35,178 nt of DNA from Aeromonas rivuli (GTDB lineage Bacteria; Pseudomonadota; Gammaproteobacteria; Enterobacterales; Aeromonadaceae): assembly GCF_000820045.1 (NCBI RefSeq), contig NZ_CDBJ01000012.1:1-35178 (forward strand), written 5' to 3'. The notes beneath the pieces were generated by a model, which saw nothing but the letters and a program-made list of their open reading frames with translations, was not told the DNA's origin and did no database searches. Made by a program: the position numbers and the translations under genes. Below, in pieces: positions 8,623 to 14,204 of the stretch; within the stretch, counting starts at the first letter, position 1, and the number at the start of each line of letters is the position of its first letter.

Positions 8623-9468
8623 ATGCTCTGTCTCGACTTACCAAACTCAATGTACGCTGTATGGGGAAGCATTGTGAACTTCCTTAATTCGTCCTTTATA
8701 AGCGCGTTTTTATCCGCGCTAGCTGGTGCTGGACTCGGCGTTTGGGGTGCGCAAAAACTTGCGGAACGATCGGCTAGGGCCAAAGAGCTCCTTGAAGCAT
8801 TACGACAGGTAAATGCTATAGTCGTTTTAGCATCGACAATCGCTAATCAAGCTCTTTCGGTAAAGAAGCAGCAAATAAAGCCACTATCTGACCAATATTT
8901 TAAAGACCGTGAGGTTGCCGAAGCCTTACAGAGCAACTTGGTAGATGTTGCACCTGTGCAGCCTATCAGCTTCCAAATTCAACTAACGAAGATCACTCCG
9001 CTGACTCTTCCAATCGAAACACTCAAGAACTTGACGTTCTCTGCCCAACTCATGCCTGGACGGGCACTAGCGCTGGTCTCGATGGTCGAGCAATCAATTA
9101 CCGATCTTACGCATGCTCTCAACACCCGGTCAGAGATGATCGATGCTTTTCATAAAGCAAATCTTTCATCCCAGATTCTCTGCCTCGACTACTTCGGATT
9201 GAAGCGGCCGGACGGAAATACGAATGCCATGTATCACGACACTATGGTCGCTGTTTCTCAGAACACAGATGATGTAGCCTTTTTCAGTACAGAGCTCGCC
9301 GAGGAGCTTCAGGCTCATGCGTCGCGTATGCGCGAAAAGCTGATCCAGATTCGACGTGAAGCCCCAAAAGCCAACGCTATAGATTTCTCCGGTCCACGCC
9401 AATCTGGGCTCATGCCACCAAGGGAAAACTATGAATCTTGGTTATCAGGCTTCAAGCCTCAGGATTGA
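8623..9468 (+). CDS. hypothetical membrane-anchored protein, probable cassette-borne gene
   Basis: I do not recognise this 281-residue protein. Near the N-terminus (about residues 17-45) is a hydrophobic segment, FLNSSFISAFLSALAGAGLGVWG, which looks like one membrane anchor followed by a charged helix (QKLAERSARAKELLEALRQ). The rest is soluble, helix-rich and without enzyme motifs that I can see. The gene is clearly lower in GC and different in codon use from guaA or sucA, which points to acquisition. The leader from the putative cassette boundary is only about 15 bp, without a good ribosome site, and a second in-frame ATG at 8650 is an alternative start. An attC-like left arm begins nine bases after the stop codon. 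I infer a mobile gene cassette. Confidence 0.7.
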   Translation: MLCLDLPNSMYAVWGSIVNFLNSSFISAFLSALAGAGLGVWGAQKLAERSARAKELLEALRQVNAIVVLASTIANQALSVKKQQIKPLSDQYFKDREVAEALQSNLVDVAPVQPISFQIQLTKITPLTLPIETLKNLTFSAQLMPGRALALVSMVEQSITDLTHALNTRSEMIDAFHKANLSSQILCLDYFGLKRPDGNTNAMYHDTMVAVSQNTDDVAFFSTELAEELQAHASRMREKLIQIRREAPKANAIDFSGPRQSGLMPPRENYESWLSGFKPQD

Positions 9469-9476
9469 GGAACACG

Positions 9477-9500
9477 CTCTAACACTTGATTAAGCCGACG
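9477..9500 (+). other. left half of an attC recombination site, interrupted
   Basis: CTCTAAC (9477-9483) fits the R'' core RYYYAAC except at the first base. What follows, ACTTGATTAAGCCGACG, closely resembles the L'' region of class 1 integron attC sites such as that of aadA (which has TTCAAGCCGACG). The expected right half ending in GTTRRRY is missing; the sequence instead runs into repeat copy A at about 9504. Confidence 0.5.
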
Positions 9501-9503
9501 TAC

Positions 9504-9693
9504 CGTAGGGGGCAATGAAATTGCACCGCTAATATGGCTTCTGGTATCAGCACAAAAGCCGCTTTGCAAACGGTATAATGCGCTGCGCTTATTGCACCCT
9601 ACGTGTTTCGTCAATCCGATGTGGCGGTGTTGCTGATCGCCATGCCCCGTAGCCAAAGCAACAAAAGGGGCGATCTGCGCCCCGATTCTCTGA
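9504..9693 (+). repeat. interspersed repeat, copy A
   Basis: This stretch is homologous, in the same orientation, to 11428-11612. Shared exact blocks include 19 bp at 9603-9621 (copy B 11517-11535) and 25 bp at 9661-9685 (copy B 11576-11600, a GGGGCG/CGCCCC hairpin). In copy A the first 100 bp are bounded by 13-bp near-perfect inverted repeats (9504-9516 and 9591-9603, CGTAGGGGGCAAT against ATTGCACCCTACG), and a smaller imperfect hairpin lies inside. It has no coding capacity. It resembles a MITE or REP-like element. Confidence 0.75.
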
Positions 9694-9804
9694 TGTCCCC
9701 GCTTTATATCACTGCCTGCTCATACGGCGTGACCTGATAGTTTGCTGACTCACAACCAATACTCCTGTTTCACCCCCAATCAGGCCGAGCAGAGAAAGCC
9801 ACGT

Positions 9805-10071
9805 CTATTCATACCTCGCCGCTTCCCAGACGTGTATCGCCTGTTTGCAGGTTTCGCCCCAGTGATAGCCGCCAAGCTTGCCATTTTGCTGGATGACTCT
9901 GTGGCAGGGGATCATCAAGGCGACGGGGTTGGCGCCCACCGCCAGCCCCACGGCGCGGGCGGCCTTGGGGTTGCCGATGGCGCTTGCCACCTGGGCGTAG
10001 CTCACCACCTTGGCTGGCGGGATCTCGAGCAGCGCCCGCCAGACGCTGATCTGTAAGTGGGTGCCGCTCAC
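9805..10071 (-). pseudogene. 5'-truncated methylated-DNA-protein cysteine methyltransferase (Ogt/Ada C-terminal domain)
   Basis: The frame encodes only the C-terminal DNA-binding and catalytic domain of O6-alkylguanine-DNA alkyltransferases. It contains VWRALLEIPPAKVVSYAQVA, GNPKAARAVG and the active-site motif PCHRV with the acceptor cysteine at about residue 56 of the visible ORF. Complete proteins have a further 70-90 residues of N-terminal domain. Here a TAA stop lies seven codons before the only plausible start, a GTG at 10071 with no clear ribosome site, so the N-terminal domain is gone. The catalytic motif is intact, so a minimal active fragment is not excluded, but a decayed gene is more likely. 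It lies between repeat copy A and a GNAT gene, pointing opposite to the cassette-like genes. Confidence 0.75.
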
Positions 10072-10276
10072 GTGCCTGGGGATGGGGCGTTACCCTAACC
10101 AGGAGTTCAAATCGCTCGCCTGCCTCACTGAGACTGGCTAAAATCCGCCCCTTGATAAAACCTGGGGGGGTAATGAGAGCCGCATAGCCATGGGTATTTC
10201 AATCATGTGATCAATCCAGCTCGATGCACTCCTTTGTCGTTCAATGTTCATGGGATATCTGTTGAGGATTAAATAA

Positions 10277-10858
10277 GTGAAAGGATCAGAAGAGCACGTA
10301 AACATAAGCCTCCTGGAGGCGGATCCTGGCAGCCTTCCCGAGTTCAAGATCGCTTTGCAGGCTGCCTTTCGCGTGGCAGCAGAAGCAGACTTTGGACACC
10401 CACTTGAAGAGCCCATTCCTTCTGACGAAGATATTGAACAGTCATTTCACACCAAGGGGGCCGTTACATACTGGATCATGGCAGCCGAACAACGTGTTGG
10501 CGGAGCCGTGGTAGTGATAGACCAGATGAGCTGTCGCAACTCCCTGTCATTCTTTTTCATCGCGACGAACCAACAGAGCAAAGGCTTGGGCCTTAAAGCC
10601 TGGCATGCGATTGAAAACGCGTTTCCTCTCACCAAAGTCTGGGAAACGGTGACGCCATATTTTGAGAAACGGAATATTCACTTCTACGTGAACAGATGTG
10701 GTTTCAAAATTGTCGATTTCTACAACAAGTACCATCCAGATCCTCATCAGGTCTCACACCCTATTGATGGCAAAGGAGATGACGATGAGATGTTCCGGTT
10801 TGAGAAAATAATGGAAGGTGCGAGTGCTAGTAAACGCGAAAGCCAACCCGGCGATTGA
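10277..10858 (+). CDS. GNAT-family N-acetyltransferase, probable accessory gene
   Basis: The 193-residue product has the GNAT core. A beta strand with FFFIATNQQSKGLGLKAWHAIE (about 90-112) corresponds to the acetyl-CoA binding motif A (Q/R-x-x-G-x-G/A type). Next come WETVTPYFEKRNIHFYVNRCGFKIVDFYN and HPDP, a pattern common in small GNAT proteins found in many bacterial phyla. The substrate is unknown. The start is GTG 10277, with GAGG nine bases upstream. The C-terminal tail is acidic and then basic and probably disordered. GC content is lower than in neighbouring core genes. A short attC-like site begins about 22 bp after the stop, so this is probably another mobile cassette gene, although no clear 5' cassette boundary was found. 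Confidence 0.8.
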   Translation: MKGSEEHVNISLLEADPGSLPEFKIALQAAFRVAAEADFGHPLEEPIPSDEDIEQSFHTKGAVTYWIMAAEQRVGGAVVVIDQMSCRNSLSFFFIATNQQSKGLGLKAWHAIENAFPLTKVWETVTPYFEKRNIHFYVNRCGFKIVDFYNKYHPDPHQVSHPIDGKGDDDEMFRFEKIMEGASASKRESQPGD

Positions 10859-10879
10859 CCCCGCTTGCTTCGCTACACA

Positions 10880-10920
10880 TTATAACCAACAATTTTAGTC
10901 CGCTTAATACGGCGTTAGGC
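10880..10920 (+). other. short attC-like recombination site
   Basis: The segment begins with TTATAACCAACAA and ends with CCGCTTAATACGGCGTTAGGC, which ends in a perfect GTTRRRY core site (GTTAGGC, 10914-10920). The ends resemble attC sites of Vibrio-type chromosomal integrons. At 41 bp it is shorter than usual (about 57-141), so the centre may be deleted. Recombination would be expected between 10914 and 10915. Confidence 0.55.
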
Positions 10921-10934
10921 AGGTAGACACTCTT

Positions 10935-11411
10935 ATGCATCCATCAATAAAGTTCATGTGGGACGACTACCTTGCTCGCCAGCCCGCGCCTTCACGATCC
11001 TCCACCGATGCACCCGCAGCTTGGCATTTCTGCGACAACGAGGCGGACGCCAATGAATGTGCTCAGCTAGTCTTGATCGGTAAAAAATGCGCAACATCAC
11101 CATCATTGTGGTCATTTGAAAGCAGCGATGAGGCTTTGCCCCAGATTGGCGATCTGAATATAGTGACGGACTGGAACGGTAAGGCCGTATGTATTATTCG
11201 CACAATCAAAGTGCATATCTTGCCGCTCAATGAGATCACTGAGACTCATGCAAGCGTTGAAGGTGAGGGGGATGGCTCCCTCGACTGGTGGTACAAGGCT
11301 CACTGGGACTATTACCATCATGAGCTCCAAGGAACTGGCTATGCGCCTCAGCCCGACATGCCTGTCGTCTTTCAAGAGTTTGAGTGCATATTCCCGGCAA
11401 GCGCAGCCTAA
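10935..11411 (+). CDS. ASCH-domain protein carried on an integron-like gene cassette
   Basis: The 158-residue product matches the ASCH (PUA-like) family. The clues are WHFCDNEADANECAQLVLIGKKCAT near residue 30, WSFE, the GDLNIVTDWNGKAVCIIRT block, and an acidic EGEGDGSLDWWYKAHWDYY segment. ASCH domains are thought to bind RNA or nucleotides; the precise role here is unknown. The cassette architecture is good. The core GTTAGGC (10914-10920) lies 14 bp before the ATG, and the complementary core GCCTAAC (11406-11412) overlaps the stop codon TAA (11409-11411). These two cores are exact reverse complements, as expected for the two ends of one cassette. Confidence 0.85.
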   Translation: MHPSIKFMWDDYLARQPAPSRSSTDAPAAWHFCDNEADANECAQLVLIGKKCATSPSLWSFESSDEALPQIGDLNIVTDWNGKAVCIIRTIKVHILPLNEITETHASVEGEGDGSLDWWYKAHWDYYHHELQGTGYAPQPDMPVVFQEFECIFPASAA

Positions 11412-11425
11412 CAATTCAAGTGAAC
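11406..11425 (+). other. left part of an attC site after the ASCH gene
   Basis: GCCTAACAATTCAAGTG matches the R''-L'' start of classical attC sites (GCCTAACAATTC). It overlaps the gene's stop codon. No matching right arm with GTTRRRY follows; repeat copy B starts within a few bases. Confidence 0.55.
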
Positions 11426-11427
11426 AA

Positions 11428-11612
11428 CATGAATCGCACCGCTAATTTGGCTTCTTATACCTTGCCCAAAAGCCGCTCTGAAAACGGTGCAATGGGCTGC
11501 GCTTATTGCAGCCTAGGTGTTTCGTCAATCCGATGGGAGTGGTGGTGTGGAACGCCATGCCCCGTCACCAAGAGAACAAAAGGGGCGATCTGCGCCCCGA
11601 ATTCTCTATAAT
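11428..11612 (+). repeat. interspersed repeat, copy B
   Basis: A direct-orientation diverged copy of the repeat at 9504-9693, recognisable from CACCGCTAATTTGGCTTC at its left, the GCGCTTATTGCA block, the 19-bp block 11517-11535 and the 25-bp hairpin block 11576-11600. It lacks the left inverted-repeat arm seen in copy A. Its right end includes TATAAT (11607-11612), which could act as a -10 box, but no matching -35 is present. Confidence 0.75.
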
Positions 11613-11705
11613 GCCCCCCCTTTAAGACCGCTGGACGCAGGTTCGGCGCGCTCTGATGGCAACGTTGCCCCATCAGGCTGGGTCACCAATATTTGAGAAA
11701 CGGCT

Positions 11706-13052
11706 ATGCATACCCTGGAACAGCTGCGCGCGGGTGAGCTTGGCGGCGCCCGCCACCTGAAGCTTTGTGAAAACCTCGCGGTTTTCCCCCCCGAGATCCT
11801 CAGCCTCAAAGAGACCCTGGAGGTGCTGGATCTGACCGGCAACCAGCTAAGTGAGCTTCCGGACGAGTTGGCCGGGTTCACCAAACTGCGCATCATCTTC
11901 TGCTCCGAGAACCGCTTCATCGCTCTGCCCGAGGTGTTGGGACGCTGCCCGTCGCTCACCATGGTGGGTTTCAAGGCCAACCGGATTGCCACTGTCTCGG
12001 CCGCATCCCTACCTTCAGGCTTGCGCTGGCTTATTCTGACCGACAACGTCATCGAACGGCTTCCCGACACATTGGGCCAGTGCGCCGCCCTGCAAAAGCT
12101 GATGCTGGCGGGCAACCGGCTGCGTGAGCTGCCTGCGAGCCTTGCCAACTGCCGCCGTTTGGAGCTGCTGCGTATCGCCGCCAACCGGCTGGAGGCGTTT
12201 CCCGAGTGGTTGCTCGATTTGCCGCGCCTCGCCTGGCTGGCCTATGCAGGCAATCCCTTTGCCGATGAATGGGAGCGCCAGCTTGGCAACAGGGCAACCG
12301 CCGCCGAGATCCCCTGGCAGGCGTTGACGCTGGGGGATCAACTGGGGCAGGGGGCATCTGGCGTTATCCACCGCGCAGAGCTTGATACGGATGAAGGGAC
12401 GCGGGGGGTGGCGGTCAAGCTGTTCAAGGGGGCCGTGACCAGCGATGGCCTGCCTCGCTGCGAAATGGCGGTCTCCCTGGCCGCAGGCAGGCATCCCCAT
12501 CTCATCGGGGTAACGGGCCGAGTCGGCAATCACCCCTCCGGCATACCGGCGCTGGTGATGACACTGATAGACCCCGATTTTGTCAATCTGGCGGGGCCGC
12601 CTAGCCTGGACTCCTGCACCCGCGACGTCTATCCCGTAGGGTTGTCGTTCACCCCGGCCGCCCTGATCGCCATGGCGCAGGGCGTGGCTTCTGCCGCGCA
12701 GCACCTCCATGAAAGAGGGATCCTGCACGGGGATCTTTATGGTCACAACCTGTTGCACGGTCAGCAGGGGCGGGTGCTGCTCGGGGATTTTGGCGCCGCC
12801 TCTTGTTACGACAGAGAAAGCGGCGTGCTGGCTGCCCGGCTGGAGCGGATAGAGATCAGGGCCTTTGGTTGCCTGCTCGAGGAGCTGGTTGCCCGCAGCA
12901 ACGTCGAGGCCGCCGCGCTGTTGCCACTTCAACAATTGGTGCAAGCCTGCTTGGTTGATGAACTGGCGTTACGGCCCTCCTTTGCGCACGTCAGGGCGCA
13001 GATAGAGGCCGCTAGCCAGGCCGCCATGTTGGGTGCCCAGACGTATGCCTGA
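11706..13052 (+). CDS. leucine-rich-repeat protein fused to a eukaryotic-type protein kinase domain
   Basis: The 448-residue protein has two halves. Residues 1-190 form about seven leucine-rich repeats of the LxxLxLxxNxLxxLPxxL type (for example LEVLDLTGNQLSELPDEL and LQKLMLAGNRLRELPASL). Residues 205-430 form a protein-kinase-like domain: glycine loop LGQGASG at 213-219, VAVK with Lys238, catalytic loop HGDLYGHN at 341-348 (Asp343), and DFG at 361-363. All key catalytic residues are present, so activity is plausible. There is no signal peptide or membrane segment, so it is probably cytosolic. Similar LRR-kinase fusions occur in other gammaproteobacteria, but their targets are unknown. ATG 11706 has only a weak ribosome site. 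GC content is high, unlike the preceding cassette genes. A terminator follows. Confidence 0.9.
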   Translation: MHTLEQLRAGELGGARHLKLCENLAVFPPEILSLKETLEVLDLTGNQLSELPDELAGFTKLRIIFCSENRFIALPEVLGRCPSLTMVGFKANRIATVSAASLPSGLRWLILTDNVIERLPDTLGQCAALQKLMLAGNRLRELPASLANCRRLELLRIAANRLEAFPEWLLDLPRLAWLAYAGNPFADEWERQLGNRATAAEIPWQALTLGDQLGQGASGVIHRAELDTDEGTRGVAVKLFKGAVTSDGLPRCEMAVSLAAGRHPHLIGVTGRVGNHPSGIPALVMTLIDPDFVNLAGPPSLDSCTRDVYPVGLSFTPAALIAMAQGVASAAQHLHERGILHGDLYGHNLLHGQQGRVLLGDFGAASCYDRESGVLAARLERIEIRAFGCLLEELVARSNVEAAALLPLQQLVQACLVDELALRPSFAHVRAQIEAASQAAMLGAQTYA

Positions 13053-13132
13053 TATCCATTGTGGCGGGCGCCATGGAAGCTCATGGGTGGATTGCCCAGC
13101 CCCTTCAGGGCGCGTCACTCACTGTCAAAACG

Positions 13133-13151
13133 ACGCCAGCGGCGTTTTTAT
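13133..13151 (+). terminator. intrinsic terminator after the LRR-kinase gene
   Basis: ACGCC (13133-13137) and GGCGT (13141-13145) form a short GC stem with an AGC loop, followed by TTTTTATTT. It is preceded by AAAACG, so it may work in both directions. Confidence 0.6.
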
Positions 13152-13246
13152 TTCGCCATCGTTTGACTGATCTGTGCGGCCATGGCGCTTGCACCCGTTG
13201 CCTTAAGTGGTGATAGTAAAACGCTATCGAGAGAAGGAGAGAAGTG

Positions 13247-13894
13247 ATGGAAGCCGCATTCTGGCACAAGCGTTGGGAAGAGAACCGGATCGGATTTCAT
13301 CAGGCAGATGTGAATCCCTTCCTGCAAGATTGCTGGCAGGGCAGCCCCGAGCAGGGACCTGTGTTGGTGCCGCTCTGTGGCAAGTCTGCCGACATGGTCT
13401 GGCTTAGCCGTCAGGGCCATGCCGTGCATGGCTTCGAGTTATCGCAGCTTGCCGTCAGCCAGTTCTTTGAGGAGCAGGGGCTTGGCGTCCAGCAAGATGT
13501 GCTGGGTCCTTACCAGCGTCATCTGAGTGGCGAGATAGCCCTTCATCAGGGTGACTTCTTCGCCGCGGCATCCTTGGGTCACCGCTATCGACTCGCCTAT
13601 GACAGGGCGGCGCTCATCGCCTTGCCCACTGCCATGCGCCAGGATTACGCCGACTTGATGGCGCGCCTGATGGTGGCGGGGGGGGAGGTGCTGCTCATCA
13701 CCCTGGAGTATCAACCCGAACAGCAGGAGCAACCTCCTTTCTCGGTGGGGGAGTTGGCGGTGCGCACCCTGTTTGAAAGAACGTTCAGGGTCGAGGTGCT
13801 GGGCAGACGCAGCGAACAGGATCACCCCAGGGTCATGGTTGGCCAGCTCTCCTATTTTGATGAAGTGGCTTATCGACTGACCCATCGTGGTTGA
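13247..13894 (+). CDS. tpm: thiopurine S-methyltransferase
   Basis: The product is a SAM-dependent methyltransferase of the bacterial TPMT family. These proteins methylate thiopurines and, in several bacteria, selenium or tellurium compounds. The 215-residue protein begins MEAAFWHKRWEENRIGFHQ, the family hallmark. SAM-binding motifs follow: VLVPLCGKSADM at about 39-50 and VHGFELSQLAV at about 60-70. The conserved YDRAALIALP and LITLEY segments come later. Length is typical (about 215-220). A GTG directly precedes the ATG. ATG 13247 is preferred because AAGGAG lies seven bases upstream. It is monocistronic, with a strong terminator 56 bp after the stop. Confidence 0.93.
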   Translation: MEAAFWHKRWEENRIGFHQADVNPFLQDCWQGSPEQGPVLVPLCGKSADMVWLSRQGHAVHGFELSQLAVSQFFEEQGLGVQQDVLGPYQRHLSGEIALHQGDFFAAASLGHRYRLAYDRAALIALPTAMRQDYADLMARLMVAGGEVLLITLEYQPEQQEQPPFSVGELAVRTLFERTFRVEVLGRRSEQDHPRVMVGQLSYFDEVAYRLTHRG

Positions 13895-13949
13895 GTCATC
13901 TCTGCGAACAGATGGCCGCGTTGTGATCTGGCAGGCAGATTGACGAGAA

Positions 13950-13986
13950 GAGGGGGCAAGGTCCTGGACCATGCCCCCTCTTTTTT
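13950..13986 (+). terminator. strong intrinsic terminator after tpm
   Basis: GAGGGGGCA (13950-13958) pairs with TGCCCCCTC (13972-13980). The intervening 13 nt contain a further GGTCC/GGACC pair, and TTTTTT follows. It isolates the next promoter from tpm readthrough. Confidence 0.9.
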
Positions 13987-13993
13987 AGCTCTT

Positions 13994-14034
13994 TTGATGT
14001 AGATCAACAGGGCAGTACAGGTTGTGAGTAAGAT
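13994..14034 (+). promoter_or_regulatory. FNR-dependent class II promoter
   Basis: TTGATGTAGATCAA (13994-14007) is a perfect match to the FNR consensus TTGAT-N4-ATCAA. A -10-like TAAGAT lies at 14029-14034, predicting a start at 14041 or 14042. The FNR box centre (14000.5) would then be at -40.5 or -41.5, the canonical position for FNR activation, where it replaces the -35 element. No protein gene follows on this strand before a terminator. Confidence 0.7.
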
Positions 14035-14040
14035 GACCCT

Positions 14041-14177
14041 GTTTCTCAATCACTGCTGGCAATGGCCCAGGCCGACCCGCCTCAGTGCCTGATTTTCACG
14101 CTCATGTTCACGTTTGGCGATCCAGGTCGTCTTTATGGTGGTATTTCCAGCCGACCCTCTTGGGTCGGCTTTTTCTT
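14041..14177 (+). ncRNA. candidate FNR-activated small RNA
   Basis: A transcript from the predicted FNR promoter to the terminator at 14149-14177 would be about 135 nt. No ORF with a ribosome site fits within it; the frame opening at ATG 14062 has no Shine-Dalgarno and runs through the terminator. CACTG near 14051 and CAGTG near 14082 can form a stem near the 5' end. A U-containing stretch precedes the terminator stem, and a U-rich tail follows it, as in Hfq-bound RNAs. The layout (FNR box, short transcript, GCCGAC/GTCGGC terminator) parallels enterobacterial FnrS, which represses aerobic-metabolism genes during anaerobiosis. The sequence is not clearly homologous to FnrS, so function is inferred from architecture only. 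Confidence 0.55.
14149..14177 (+). terminator. intrinsic terminator of the candidate small RNA
   Basis: AGCCGACCC (14149-14157), a TCTT loop and GGGTCGGCT (14162-14170) form a perfect 9-bp stem followed on the plus strand by TTTTCTT. The opposite direction has no U-run, so it terminates a rightward transcript and not the convergent peptidase gene. Confidence 0.9.
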
Positions 14178-14204
14178 GGGTAGGCGTCCAGCGGCTCAGC
14201 AGGA

